Below, in pieces: positions 47,865 through 56,837 of a DNA stretch of 64,000 nucleotides. A program made the translations under genes and the position numbers. Positions within the stretch are counted from its first letter, which is position 1; the number at the start of each line of letters is the position of its first letter. This DNA comes from Aquibium carbonis (GTDB lineage: Bacteria; Pseudomonadota; Alphaproteobacteria; Rhizobiales; Rhizobiaceae). The notes under the pieces were generated by a model. That model made no database searches, was not told the origin of the DNA, and was given only the letters and a program-made list of their open reading frames with translations. The DNA lies in contig NZ_RWKW01000033.1 in NCBI RefSeq assembly GCF_003970795.1, positions 1-64,000 of the forward strand. The letters are read 5' to 3'.

Positions 47865-48566
47865 TCAGTCGCGCAGGATCATGACGTCGCGACGAACATC
47901 GAACCCTGAGAGGGTGCCGATGAAATTCATGCCGAGCAGACTCTGGCCGAGGGTACCGGGTGCTGCGACAAGAACCGGCAGACGGCGACGTTCGATCGAG
48001 CCGACGCCGATCATGTCGACGGTTGCGCGCGCTGCACGCGTCACGCCGTTGGCTGTTGAAATGGGCACACCATAGTCGAGTGTCGACGGGTCTATGCCGA
48101 CGCGCCTTGCGTCCTCCGCCGAAAGCACGGTCGATGTGGCCCCGGTGTCGACGATGAAATCGACTGAAACGCCGTCGACCAAAGCCCGAGCGCCAAAATG
48201 GCCATTCGCCAGCATGTCGAGCCGCACCACCGCGTCATCACCGGAAAACGACATCGAAAGCGGACTTCCAGGCACCAAGCCGACGGTGACGCGGTTGGCG
48301 ACGTCCTGAAGTTCGTAGCGGTATTGATAGCCGCCGATGAACACGAGGAAGACCAAGAGCCAGCCTCCGATCATCTTGGCACCGTGTCCCCAAGAGGTTC
48401 GCGAGAAGACCACGCCCGCGCCGACAACCAGCGCAAGTGCGCCAAGCTGGATCATGCTGGCAAAGGAGTCATGGCCGACGCCCATCACCGTGCCGGCATC
48501 GTGGTTGACAACCAGCAGCACGAGCCCGCCGGCCAACACGAGCATGGTGATCCAGAAAAGCCGCAT
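47865..48566 (-). CDS. TIGR02281 family clan AA aspartic protease (membrane-anchored)
   Basis: 233 residues. Three N-terminal hydrophobic segments (about 3-19, 36-55 and 66-82) anchor it in the membrane, followed by a retropepsin-like domain with the active-site motif VDFIVDTGATSTVLSAEDARRVG, and LGQSLLGMNFIGTLSGFDV. Such single-domain proteases dimerise. Starts at ATG 48566 overlapping the upstream DUF1289 stop by one base (TGATG), so it is coupled to that gene. Confidence 0.88.
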   Translation of the reverse strand: MRLFWITMLVLAGGLVLLVVNHDAGTVMGVGHDSFASMIQLGALALVVGAGVVFSRTSWGHGAKMIGGWLLVFLVFIGGYQYRYELQDVANRVTVGLVPGSPLSMSFSGDDAVVRLDMLANGHFGARALVDGVSVDFIVDTGATSTVLSAEDARRVGIDPSTLDYGVPISTANGVTRAARATVDMIGVGSIERRRLPVLVAAPGTLGQSLLGMNFIGTLSGFDVRRDVMILRD

Positions 48567-48805
48567 CAATCTGGCTCCGTCATTCCGCCCTCGCGAGCCA
48601 TGCGCGCCCGGCGCGTTTCGCGGCGCGGGCGACGTTCGACGGTTTCAAGCCGAGCGGGGAGTTCGGCCATGATCGCCCTGCGTTCCGATGGCGCCATGGC
48701 AATCCATGTGCCGATTTCCCCTTGCGTGCGACCGCATCCGAAACAGTATCCGGTTTTGATGTCCATCGAGCAGACCAGGATGCAGGGAGATTCGATTGCG
48801 TTCAT
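48566..48805 (-). CDS. DUF1289 domain-containing protein
   Basis: 79-residue protein with the DUF1289 Cys pattern: IESPCILVCSMDIKTGYCFGCGRT (four cysteines, probable metal or iron-sulfur site), then EIGTWIAMAPSERRAIMAELPARL. GAAGGG lies upstream of ATG 48805. The basic tail is unconserved. Function unknown; here it is translationally coupled to the aspartic protease gene. Confidence 0.88.
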   Translation of the reverse strand: MNAIESPCILVCSMDIKTGYCFGCGRTQGEIGTWIAMAPSERRAIMAELPARLETVERRPRRETRRARMAREGGMTEPD

Positions 48806-48963
48806 GTCTTGCCCTTCGAGGATGTTTTCACATGGTGGGAAACAGCCCTGTACGCAAGGGAAAGAGCTCTGCGTCTTCATGACAAGATCGTAACCGTTGT
48901 CGCGGCTGTCGCATCGGTCTATTCCCGCCGATGATCGGCCCCGCACACGGGTGAGCCCCTGCA

Positions 48964-49965
48964 ATGGATGATGCCATGACGACCGGATTGCCCTTCGATG
49001 ACTACCGATCGCTGCTGACGAAGCTCCCGGGACCTGATGAGGCTGCGGGCGCGGCGGCGCGGCGGCGGATCGAGCGCATCGCGCCGGCCGACCGGCTCGG
49101 ACTGCTTGGCGCACTTGCCGTCTGGCTCGCCGAGTGGAGCGGCCGGACGCCCCCGACCGTGAACCGACCGCAGCTGGCCGTCTTTGCCGGCAATCACGGC
49201 GTCGCGCCGCATGGGGCGATGGTGCAACCGGTTTCGACAACGGCCGCAATCGTCGAGCACTGCGCCGCCGGCGGCAGGCCCGTGAACCAGATCTGTGTGG
49301 CGAGTGACGTGGGCTTCAAGGTCTACGATCTCGCGATCGACATGCCGACGGGCGACATCGGTGCGGAAGCGGCGATGGACGAGAAGGGTTGCGCGGCAAC
49401 CATGGCTTTTGGAATGGAAGCGACGGCCGGCGGAATGGACCTGCTCTGCGTCGGGTCGGTGGGCGTCGGTGGAGAGATCGCCGCAGCTGCGGTTTTCGCG
49501 GCCATTTGTGGTGGTTCGGGCGTCGACTGGGCGATCGGCTCCGATGGAGCCGCCACGCAGCGTGCCGCTCTGGTGGATCAAGCGCTGGCCACCCATCGCG
49601 GGCATCTATCGGATCCGCTCGAGGTCCTGCGGCGTCTCGGCGGGCGGGAAATGGCAGCGATCGCCGGTGCGATCCTGGCTGCGCGCGCGCAGAAGATTCC
49701 GGTTCTGCTCGACGGCGACCAGGCGATTGCGGCCGCGCGCTTGCTTCAGGCAGCAAATCCGGCGGCTCTCGATCACTGCCGGCTCGCCACGATGCCGGTG
49801 GACGCGGCGCTAGCGAAAGCAGCACGACAGCTTGGTCTGCCGACGGTTCTCACGCTTGACGTCGACCTTCCGGAAGGGGCAGCGGCAGCGCTGGCCGTCA
49901 GCACGGTTCGGGCAGCTGCACTTTGCCTGGCGAACGTGCAGCCGCTGATCATCCTGGAGCAATAA
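48964..49965 (+). CDS. cobT: Nicotinate-nucleotide--dimethylbenzimidazole phosphoribosyltransferase
   Basis: 333-residue enzyme of the lower-ligand branch of cobalamin synthesis, activating 5,6-dimethylbenzimidazole as alpha-ribazole phosphate. Blocks: VFAGNHGVAPHGAMVQPVST, GGRPVNQICVASDVGFKVYDLA, GGMDLLCVGSVGVGGEIAAAA, and the LLDGDQAIAAARLLQ region. A start at ATG 48976 (MTTGLPF) is an alternative to 48964. No B12-box or cobalamin riboswitch was found upstream. Its end faces a histidine kinase gene across a perfect 20-bp inverted repeat. Confidence 0.94.
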   Translation: MDDAMTTGLPFDDYRSLLTKLPGPDEAAGAAARRRIERIAPADRLGLLGALAVWLAEWSGRTPPTVNRPQLAVFAGNHGVAPHGAMVQPVSTTAAIVEHCAAGGRPVNQICVASDVGFKVYDLAIDMPTGDIGAEAAMDEKGCAATMAFGMEATAGGMDLLCVGSVGVGGEIAAAAVFAAICGGSGVDWAIGSDGAATQRAALVDQALATHRGHLSDPLEVLRRLGGREMAAIAGAILAARAQKIPVLLDGDQAIAAARLLQAANPAALDHCRLATMPVDAALAKAARQLGLPTVLTLDVDLPEGAAAALAVSTVRAAALCLANVQPLIILEQ

Positions 49966-49983
49966 CGGGTCCGCCAGAAGAGT

Positions 49984-50027
49984 GAAGCGCCCATTCAACT
50001 CGCGGCGGCGAGTTGAATGGGCGCTTC
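49984..50027. terminator. Perfect 20-bp inverted repeat at the cobT / histidine kinase junction
   Basis: Left arm 49984-50003, loop GGCG, right arm 50008-50027; the two 20-base arms are exactly complementary (GAAGCGCCCATT... / ...AATGGGCGCTTC). It starts 18 bp after the cobT stop and contains the TGA and the last codons of the convergent kinase gene. No T-run on either side. Probably a shared transcription end or RNA-stabilising hairpin. Confidence 0.7.
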
Positions 50028-51509
50028 GGCGCTGCGGTTGGTCCCGAGCACTCTCGATGCCGGGAAGATTGCGAAAACCTCCGTGCCTTCGCGCAGCTTC
50101 GACCGGAGATCGAACTTGCCACCGTGGAGCTCGAGCAGGCCCTGCACGATCGGCAGGCCAAGGCCGGTACCCTGCTCGGCGCTCTTGATGGCGATCGATC
50201 CCTGGCCAAACGCCGACAGGACAACCGGGATTTCGTCGGCCGGTATGCCGGGTCCGTTGTCCTTGACCGAGATGTACTGACCGCCTCCGGCCGTCCAGCC
50301 GACGCGCACCCGGACGGTACCTCCGGTCGGTGCGAATTTGAGTGCGTTGGAAAGGAGGTTGAGTGTGATCTGGCGCACGGCACGCTCGTCGGCCAGCAAC
50401 TGCGGTAACTCCGGCTCGAAATCCTGAATGACGTGGATGTCCTTGTTGCGCGCCTTTAGCGCCACGAGATGGCAGCACTCTTCCACGATGTCGCAGAGGA
50501 TCACAGGTTCCGGATTGATCTGGTAGCGCCCGGCCTCGATACGGGAAATGTCGAGGATTTCGTTGATCAAGTCGAGGAGATGCTCGCCAGAATCGTGGAT
50601 GTCACGAGCATATTCCCTGTAGGTTGCGTTCTCCATCGGTCCCAGAACCTCGTCGGCCATCACCTCAGAAAATCCCAGAATGGCATTCAGGGGCGTTCGC
50701 AACTCGTGGCTCATCGATGCGAGGAAACGCGATTTGGCGAGGTTGGCCTCTTCCGCACGGCGGCGAGCCTCATCAGAGATCGCGTTCGCCGTCTCGAGTT
50801 CTGCGATCAGCCCGTCCTTCTCGGTGCGGAAGGAGAGCAGCATCACGGTCGAGCGGTTCAGATGCGAGGACACATAAGCGAAGAACGGGAGTGACATCGC
50901 CAGTAGGCCGCCCATCACGATCTGGACGGGCTCGCCGTTTTCGAACGCGAGATAGAGGTACACCATTACCGGCACGGCGAAGGTTGCCAGAAGCGCGCCC
51001 CGCAGCGCATAGGCAAGAATTGCGGTCGCGGCGATTGCAAGCAGCAGAATCACGGCCTTGATGATGGGAAACTGTTCGATCTGACAGGCCTCGCATCCGA
51101 GGCCGGAAAACCACGCCCACGCAAAGCCCGTTGCACCGTGCAGCATCAGGAAGCTGATGCGGACCGGTGTCTGCTCGTCCGGACCCGCCCGTCCGACATA
51201 TTGTGCGAAGGCTGCAAGCGCCGCGTAGATGGCAGCCGAGGTCATCGCCCAGAGCACGACCACCACCCCCATGCCAGCAAAGAGACCAGCAAGGGCGACC
51301 GCAATTGCAAACAGCGGAACGACCACGGCACTGCCCGTTAGCGCGCGCGCATGCAGTCTCAGCATCTCGCGGTCGAACACGGGATTGCCTGGCTGCTGCG
51401 CCAAACGATCGCGCGCCTCGCGAACAGTCCGCGCCACGTCCGGGTTGCGGCGCGGCTTCGTACGGTCCACGATATTCTTGTCCGCCGAGGTCGAGCGTCT
51501 GGGAGCCAT
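49995..51509 (-). CDS. Sensor histidine kinase (PdhS/PleC-like)
   Basis: 504 residues. A 60-residue cytoplasmic N-terminus, then five or six membrane helices (about 58-190), a short coiled coil, and a HisKA/HATPase core: H-box SRFLASMSHELRTPLNAILGFSEVM, N-box LLSNALKFAPTGG, G1 KDNGPGIP, G2 EQGTGLGLPIVQGLLELHGG. No receiver domain. Closest in style to alphaproteobacterial PdhS/PleC/DivJ kinases of cell-cycle phosphorelays. No response regulator is adjacent; partner unknown. The stop codon lies inside the inverted repeat at 49984-50027. Confidence 0.9.
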   Translation of the reverse strand: MAPRRSTSADKNIVDRTKPRRNPDVARTVREARDRLAQQPGNPVFDREMLRLHARALTGSAVVVPLFAIAVALAGLFAGMGVVVVLWAMTSAAIYAALAAFAQYVGRAGPDEQTPVRISFLMLHGATGFAWAWFSGLGCEACQIEQFPIIKAVILLLAIAATAILAYALRGALLATFAVPVMVYLYLAFENGEPVQIVMGGLLAMSLPFFAYVSSHLNRSTVMLLSFRTEKDGLIAELETANAISDEARRRAEEANLAKSRFLASMSHELRTPLNAILGFSEVMADEVLGPMENATYREYARDIHDSGEHLLDLINEILDISRIEAGRYQINPEPVILCDIVEECCHLVALKARNKDIHVIQDFEPELPQLLADERAVRQITLNLLSNALKFAPTGGTVRVRVGWTAGGGQYISVKDNGPGIPADEIPVVLSAFGQGSIAIKSAEQGTGLGLPIVQGLLELHGGKFDLRSKLREGTEVFAIFPASRVLGTNRSAEAPIQLAAAS

Positions 51510-51631
51510 CCGGGCCAGGTTGATGTTGGAGCGACAGGTTCGTATGGAAAATTACTTTCGAATTGTTAAGAGACCATTCCGGCGGTCCTCTCGCCCGAAG
51601 TGGCGGGTCGACAAGATACGGGAGGCCGATC

Positions 51632-52243
51632 GTGAGGCTGTTCGACGGGGGCAAGGCCCCAAATCCGCGCCGCGTGCGCATTTTTCTGGCCGAGAAAGGC
51701 ATCGAGGTCCCGCTCGTGCCGGTCGACATGACTTCGCTCGGGCACCGCGATCCCGAGATAACGCGCCGAAACCCCCTGCAACGGTTACCAGTGCTCGAAC
51801 TTGACGATGGTACGATCCTGACGGAATCCGTCGCGATCTGCCGATACTTCGAGGAACTGCACCCCGAACCGGCCCTGTTCGGTGTCGGGGCGCTTGGACG
51901 GGCTCAGGTCGAGATGTGGCAGCGGCGCATGGAGCTGAACTTCTTGTTGCCCGTCGGGAACGCCTTTCGCCACATCCACCCCGCAATGAAGGAATGGGAA
52001 GTGCCGCAGATCGCCGAATGGGGCGAGGCCAACAAACCAAGGGCGATTGATTTCCTGGCAATCCTCGACAGGGTTCTCGCCGACCGGGAATTTGTGGCCG
52101 GCGACAGCTACTCGGTCGCGGATATTACCGGAATGATTGGGGTCGACTTCATGAAGCCCGCTCGCATCGCCTTGCCGGAGGATCTGGTCAACGTGAAGCG
52201 CTGGTACGCTGCCGTGTCCACGCGACCCAGCGCTGGCGCCTGA
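51632..52243 (+). CDS. Glutathione S-transferase family protein
   Basis: 203-residue GST. Thioredoxin-like N-domain (VRLFDGGKAPNPRRVRIFLAEKGIEVPLVPVD, then LQRLPVLELDDGTILTESVAICRYFEE, with the cis-Pro and GSH-binding ES) and an all-helical C-domain with the SVADI N-capping-box region. Starts at GTG 51632 with GGGAGG upstream. Divergent from the histidine kinase. Its class is not one of the dehalogenase or ureidosuccinate types I can name. Confidence 0.88.
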   Translation: MRLFDGGKAPNPRRVRIFLAEKGIEVPLVPVDMTSLGHRDPEITRRNPLQRLPVLELDDGTILTESVAICRYFEELHPEPALFGVGALGRAQVEMWQRRMELNFLLPVGNAFRHIHPAMKEWEVPQIAEWGEANKPRAIDFLAILDRVLADREFVAGDSYSVADITGMIGVDFMKPARIALPEDLVNVKRWYAAVSTRPSAGA

Positions 52244-52251
52244 ACAGTCCC

Positions 52252-52881
52252 TTGATCGAAACGGATCTCGAGAGCCTCGTTTCCAGGATCCGCGCTTGCC
52301 GGATCTGTCGCGATGCGCCCGGCGGCATGCCGTTGCCGCACGAACCGCGGCCGGTCGTCGTCGCGTGGAAAATGGCGCGCATCCTGATCGCGGGGCAGGC
52401 GCCGGGCCTGCGTGTGCACGAGACGGGCATTCCCTTCAACGACCGCTCCGGCGACCGACTGCGCGAGTGGCTGGGCGTTACGCGCGAGACGTTCTACGAT
52501 CCCGCGAACTTCGCCATCGTGCCGATGGGGTTCTGCTTTCCGGGCTATGATTCCAAGGGGTCTGATCTACCACCGAGGAACGAGTGCGCGCAGGTCTGGC
52601 GCTCGACGCTGTTGGCGGCCATGCCGCAGGTCGAGTTGGTGGTGACGATCGGACAATACGCGCAGGCCTGGCATCTCGGCGCGTCGCGCAAAGCGTCGCT
52701 AACCGACACCGTCGCCGGCTGGCGTGATGTCCTTGCTGCGCCTGGCAAGCCACGCCACTTACCACTTCCGCATCCGTCATGGCGCAATTCCGGATGGCTG
52801 AAGCGCCATCCCTGGTTCGAAGCCGAATTGCTGCCAGTGCTGCGACGTGAAATCGCCATGCGTGTTCATCAGTCAGGTTAG
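52252..52881 (+). CDS. Uracil-DNA glycosylase family protein
   Basis: 209-residue protein of the UDG superfamily (COG1573 type), starting at TTG 52252, eight bases after the GST stop. Motifs: an N-terminal RACRICR with two Cys, ILIAGQAPGLRVHETGIPFNDRSGDRLREWLG (motif 1, where active family 4 enzymes have GEAPG), and the C-terminal LPLPHPSWRNSGWLKRHPWFEAELLP (HPS motif). The GQAPG variant and the loss of the usual four-Cys iron-sulfur set suggest it may not be a canonical family 4 glycosylase; function uncertain. Confidence 0.85.
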   Translation: MIETDLESLVSRIRACRICRDAPGGMPLPHEPRPVVVAWKMARILIAGQAPGLRVHETGIPFNDRSGDRLREWLGVTRETFYDPANFAIVPMGFCFPGYDSKGSDLPPRNECAQVWRSTLLAAMPQVELVVTIGQYAQAWHLGASRKASLTDTVAGWRDVLAAPGKPRHLPLPHPSWRNSGWLKRHPWFEAELLPVLRREIAMRVHQSG

Positions 52882-52979
52882 GATGGTTCCAGCTGCTTGC
52901 GGCGTGTCGAGAGAAAATGTTTCTTGCAAGCTGTAGGGAGGCGGGTAGATTCCGCAAAACCATTCCGGAGCCAGCTTCC

Positions 52980-53474
52980 ATGGACCGCCTCGACAAGAAA
53001 ATCCTGCGTCTCATGCAGGAGGACGCTACGCTCGCCGTTGCGGACATCGCCAAGAAGGTCGGTCTGTCGACCACCCCCTGCTGGCGTCGGATCCAGAAGC
53101 TGGAGGAGGAGGGCGTCATTCAACGCCGCGTGGCGGTTCTCAATCCGGAAAAGGTCAATACGCGGGTAAACGTATTCATCTCGATCCGTACGAGCGCACA
53201 CAGCCTCGAATGGCTGAAGCGATTCTCGGAAGTGGTGCAGGAGTTTCCCGAAGTCGTCGAGTTCTACCGCATGAGCGGCGACGTCGACTACCTGATCCGT
53301 GTGGTGGTTCCGGACATCGCAGCCTATGACGCGTTCTACAAAAAGCTTATCGCCAAAATCGAGATTCGTGACGTGTCCTCGGCCTTTGCCATGGAGCAGA
53401 TCAAGTACACCACCCAGCTCCCACTCGATTACATGGTGCTTGAGAAAGACGGCAATGCCAGTGCGGCGGGCTGA
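52980..53474 (+). CDS. Lrp/AsnC family transcriptional regulator
   Basis: 164-residue Lrp-type regulator. N-terminal HTH MDRLDKKILRLMQEDATLAVADIAKKVGLSTTPCWRRIQKLEEEGVI, then RAM (ligand) domain with VNVFISIRTSAHSLEWLKRFSEVVQEFPEVVEFYRMSGDVDYLIRVVVPD. Start at ATG 52980 with CCGGAG upstream. No metabolic operon is directly adjacent on the same strand; the target is unknown. It may be self-controlled. Confidence 0.9.
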   Translation: MDRLDKKILRLMQEDATLAVADIAKKVGLSTTPCWRRIQKLEEEGVIQRRVAVLNPEKVNTRVNVFISIRTSAHSLEWLKRFSEVVQEFPEVVEFYRMSGDVDYLIRVVVPDIAAYDAFYKKLIAKIEIRDVSSAFAMEQIKYTTQLPLDYMVLEKDGNASAAG

Positions 53475-53549
53475 TATCGCTCAACATAAAGTGAGCCGCA
53501 AGGCTTGATCGCTTTCGGCGGTATGAAACCACAGGGAAGCAGTTGAAGC

Positions 53550-54278
53550 TCAACGTCTGATCTTCCTCGACCCTTTTTCGGCCTGCCTTACCTCTATCCG
53601 TGCCAGCGTCCTTGCAGCGGTCAACTCCCGAATAGCATCATTCCCGATCCAGCGGGCGGTACGGTCGGAGCTTTCGGCAAGCCGTCGCGAGGACGCGAGC
53701 GCTGCCGCGTGAAGGCTCGTGGATCGCTTGCCGATTTGGCGCAGGGCCCAGTTCACGGCTTTGCGGACGAAGTTTCGCGGATCATTTGCATGGCGTTCGA
53801 TCAGAACAAGCCATTCGATGAAGGTCGCATCGGGTTCGTTTTTTCGGTGAACGGCGGCCCCGGCCATCATGGCGAAGGCCGCGCGTAGGACGAACTCGCG
53901 TTCGTCGGCGGCGAACGCGGGGACCAGATCGAAGTGACCGGCCTCTACGAAGAGGGTAGAGGCGCTGTCGACGATCTCCCAAGAGTCGAACCCGTCCGCC
54001 CAACGGCGTACTTGTTCCGCCGTCACCTGTTTTGGGTCGTCTGTGAAGACGGCAAGCAGCCGCGCCTCGCGCCAGCCGGTTTCCCAAAGTGCAAGCGCCC
54101 GCTCGTGATCGCGTTTCAGCGCGCGGGCGAGTGAACGCAGTGCGGTGTTGCGGACCCCGAGGGAGCGGTCGGTGACGATGCCGAACCGCGCCATGCCGGC
54201 GCGGTTCTCGTCGCTGCCAAGTGCGCGAAGATGGTCGATGATTTCGTCGACGACCCAGTTGGGCGAGGGCGCCGGCAC
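53550..54278 (-). CDS. DNA alkylation repair protein (AlkD-like HEAT repeats)
   Basis: 242 residues from a GTG at 54278, eight bases beyond the stop of the dehydrogenase gene. HEAT-repeat pattern and AlkD-type segments: MARFGIVTDRSLGVRNTALRSLAR, HERALALWETGWREARLLAVFTDDP, WADGFDSWEIVDSAS, FVRKAVNWALRQIGKRS. Members are glycosylases for N3/N7-alkyl purines or related DNA-binding proteins. Placed last in the minus-strand run with the amino-acid ABC importer, a context that does not explain it. Confidence 0.85.
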   Translation of the reverse strand: MPAPSPNWVVDEIIDHLRALGSDENRAGMARFGIVTDRSLGVRNTALRSLARALKRDHERALALWETGWREARLLAVFTDDPKQVTAEQVRRWADGFDSWEIVDSASTLFVEAGHFDLVPAFAADEREFVLRAAFAMMAGAAVHRKNEPDATFIEWLVLIERHANDPRNFVRKAVNWALRQIGKRSTSLHAAALASSRRLAESSDRTARWIGNDAIRELTAARTLARIEVRQAEKGSRKIRR

Positions 54279-54286
54279 GCGATGGC

Positions 54287-55156
54287 CTAATTGCCGAGGC
54301 GGGCGAGCAGCGAGGACGTGTCCCAGCGCCTGCCGCCCATCGACTGGACGTCCTTGTAGAACTGGTCGACGAGTGCAGTGACAGGCAGTTTCGCGCCGTT
54401 GCGGTCGCTCTCGTCGAGGACGATGCCAAGATCCTTGCGCATCCAGTCGACCGCGAAACCGAAATCGTACTTGCCGGCGATCATCGTCTTGTGCCGGTTT
54501 TCCATCTGCCACGAACCGGCCGCCCCCTTGGAAATGACATCGATAACCTTGTCCATGTCGAGCCCGGCCTTCATGCCGAAATGGATGCCTTCGGCAAGTC
54601 CCTGGACGAGACCGGCGATGCAGATCTGGTTCACCATCTTGGTCAACTGACCGCTGCCGGCCGGCCCCATGAGGCCGACCATGCGTGCATAGGCCTCGAT
54701 GACCGGACGGGCCGTCTCGAACGTTGCTGCATCGCCGCCACACATGACCGTGAGCACGCCATTTTCCGCGCCTGCCTGACCGCCAGACACGGGCGCGTCG
54801 ATGAAGCCGAAGCCGGCCGCGCGGGCCGCGGCATCGAGTTCGCGGGCAACCTCGGCCGAAGCGGTCGTGTTGTCGATGAATACCGCCCCTTTCTTCATGG
54901 CCGAGAATGCGCCGTCCTGACCGATCGTCACGGAGCGAAGGTCGTCGTCATTGCCGACGCAGCAGAATACGAAGTCCTTGTCCTTGGCCGCCTCGGCCGG
55001 TGTCGATGCCATCGCCCCGCCATGCTGCTCGACCCAATTCGCGGCCTTGGCGGCCGTGCGGTTGTAGACCGTGACGGCATGGCCGCCCTTGTGCTTTAGG
55101 TGCGCCGCCATGGGATAGCCCATCACGCCCAGCCCCAGAAATGCGATGTTCGCCAT
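54287..55156 (-). CDS. NAD(P)-dependent beta-hydroxyacid dehydrogenase (3-hydroxyisobutyrate dehydrogenase family)
   Basis: 289-residue enzyme. Rossmann motif IAFLGLGVMGYPMAAHLKHKGG, VFIDNTTASAEVARELDAAA, the substrate motif DAPVSGGQAGAENG, and the catalytic Lys in GSGQLTKMVNQ. ATG 55156 with GCAGGAGAAAACG upstream. Acts on 3-hydroxyisobutyrate, tartronate semialdehyde or similar acids. Downstream of the amino-acid ABC permeases, so the operon may import and partly degrade a branched-chain-derived compound; that is inference. Confidence 0.88.
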   Translation of the reverse strand: MANIAFLGLGVMGYPMAAHLKHKGGHAVTVYNRTAAKAANWVEQHGGAMASTPAEAAKDKDFVFCCVGNDDDLRSVTIGQDGAFSAMKKGAVFIDNTTASAEVARELDAAARAAGFGFIDAPVSGGQAGAENGVLTVMCGGDAATFETARPVIEAYARMVGLMGPAGSGQLTKMVNQICIAGLVQGLAEGIHFGMKAGLDMDKVIDVISKGAAGSWQMENRHKTMIAGKYDFGFAVDWMRKDLGIVLDESDRNGAKLPVTALVDQFYKDVQSMGGRRWDTSSLLARLGN

Positions 55157-55199
55157 CGTTTTCTCCTGCAATTTTTCATGTTTACGTTGGGAGGCGGAA

Positions 55200-56027
55200 T
55201 CAGCGCTTCAGGTGCACCGTGATCCGCCTCTCGATCCAGTCGACGATGTTGCGCAACAGCTCGACGATCGCAAGGTAGATGATCGCCGCCCATATGTAGG
55301 TCTGGAAATCGAAGGTGCGGGAATAGGCACGGCGCGTTTCGCCCATCAGGTCGTAGACGGTGATGATTGCGACGATTGCCGAGCCCTTGATCATCAGGAT
55401 GATCTCGTTGCCATAGGGCCGCAGCGCCACGATCATTGCCTGAGGGAGGACTATCTTCCACAGGGTCTGCAGCTTCGAAAGGCCGAGCGCCGAGGCTGCT
55501 TCCCACTGACCGCGCGAAACGCTCTCGATCGCGCCGCGCAGGATCTCGGCCTGGTAGGCGGCGGTGTTGAGCGTGAAGGCGAGTATGGCGCAGTACCACG
55601 CCTCGCGAAAGAAGGTCCACAGGCCGAGCGCCTGCAATTCCGGTCGGAACGAGCCGAGACCGTAGTAGATGAGGAAGGTCTGCGCGATCAGCGGGGTGCC
55701 GCGAAAGAAATAGACGTAGACATAGGCGAGACCGCCCAGGACCCGGTTCTGGGACAGGCGCATCCAGGCAATCGGCACGGACAGCAAGGCCCCGAAGACG
55801 ATCGAGAGGCCCACCAGCGTCAGCGTCACGCCGAGCCCCGAGAGATAGTAGGGCAGATATCGTTGAAAAAGCTCGGGCTTCCACGCAGCCACGAGGTAGG
55901 CGACGAGGCCGATGCCGCAGAGCAGCCACAGGCCTAGCAGGACGGCACCCGCGATCCGCTCCCCGGTCCAGGGGCGTGGCGGCGCGGGCGGCTTCTCGAC
56001 GACCGAGGCCGGTGCGATCTCGCTCAT
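55200..56027 (-). CDS. Amino-acid ABC transporter permease (HisM-type)
   Basis: 275-residue inner-membrane permease of the polar amino-acid family. N-terminal basic/Pro-rich region, six helices (about 28-250), and the EAA loop QWEAASALGLSKLQTLWKIVLPQA that docks the ATPase. Overlaps the upstream permease gene by ATGA. Works as a heterodimer with that permease. A third component, the ATPase, is not encoded in this cluster. Confidence 0.93.
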   Translation of the reverse strand: MSEIAPASVVEKPPAPPRPWTGERIAGAVLLGLWLLCGIGLVAYLVAAWKPELFQRYLPYYLSGLGVTLTLVGLSIVFGALLSVPIAWMRLSQNRVLGGLAYVYVYFFRGTPLIAQTFLIYYGLGSFRPELQALGLWTFFREAWYCAILAFTLNTAAYQAEILRGAIESVSRGQWEAASALGLSKLQTLWKIVLPQAMIVALRPYGNEIILMIKGSAIVAIITVYDLMGETRRAYSRTFDFQTYIWAAIIYLAIVELLRNIVDWIERRITVHLKR

Positions 56028-56740
56028 CGTGCGGGGCCCTTCTTCTGCCCGACCCGGCGCTCGATCGCGCCGATGCCGAAGGAGGAGATGATGGCGAGGG
56101 CGAGATAGATCAGGCAGGCGAGACCAAAGAACAGGAAGGCCTCCTTGGTGACACGCGCGGCGATACCGCTCTGGCGCAGGATGTCGGAAAGTCCGATGGC
56201 CGACACCAGCGCGGTATCTTTGAGCAGGATCAGCCAGAGATTCGACAGGCCGGGCAGCGCGACGCGAACCAGTTGCGGAAGGATGACCAGGCGCATGGTT
56301 TGGCCTTTCGTCAGGCCGACCGAGTACCCGCCTTCGTACTGCCCCTGGGGTATCGCCTTGAATGCGGAGAGGAAGACTTCGCTCGCGTAGGACGAGAAGA
56401 CCGCGCCGAGCGCGATCATGCCTGCCACGAAGCTGTTGATCTCGACGGTGGCGGTCGGACTGAAGAAGCGCACGATCTGCTGGATGCCAATCTGGGCGCC
56501 GTAAAAGACGACGAAGAGCGTCAGCAGTTCGGGAAGCCCGCGGAAAATGGTTGTGTAGATACTGCCGGCCAGCCGCAGGGTCCGTTCTTCGGAGCGCTTT
56601 GCCAGCGCAACGAAGAATCCCGCGAGCAGACCGAACGGAAGCGTCGCGAGCGCCAGAAGTATCGTGACCTTGACGCCGGAAGCAATCTCGTCAAGCCAGC
56701 CGTCCGGTCCCCAACTGAGCAGTGTCCAGACGCTCTGCAT
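56024..56740 (-). CDS. Amino-acid ABC transporter permease (HisQ-type)
   Basis: 238-residue permease paired with the following one. Helices from about residue 20; conserved RGLPELLTLFVVFYG, and the EAA motif QGQYEGGYSVGLTKGQTMRLVILPQ. Follows the solute-binding protein gene by 97 bp. Family substrates are polar or basic amino acids and opines. Confidence 0.93.
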   Translation of the reverse strand: MQSVWTLLSWGPDGWLDEIASGVKVTILLALATLPFGLLAGFFVALAKRSEERTLRLAGSIYTTIFRGLPELLTLFVVFYGAQIGIQQIVRFFSPTATVEINSFVAGMIALGAVFSSYASEVFLSAFKAIPQGQYEGGYSVGLTKGQTMRLVILPQLVRVALPGLSNLWLILLKDTALVSAIGLSDILRQSGIAARVTKEAFLFFGLACLIYLALAIISSFGIGAIERRVGQKKGPAR

Positions 56741-56837
56741 CGGTCAGGAACCGTCTGTTCGCAACGTCCAGGTCGAACGAGCGCACCGGCGACGGAACGT
56801 GCCGCCGCCGGGCATTAGAGAAAAGGCAGGCTGTGCG

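Noticed and set aside
48806-48963. Cobalamin riboswitch upstream of cobT
   Set aside because: No B12 box or core helices were recognised; the spacer seems ordinary.
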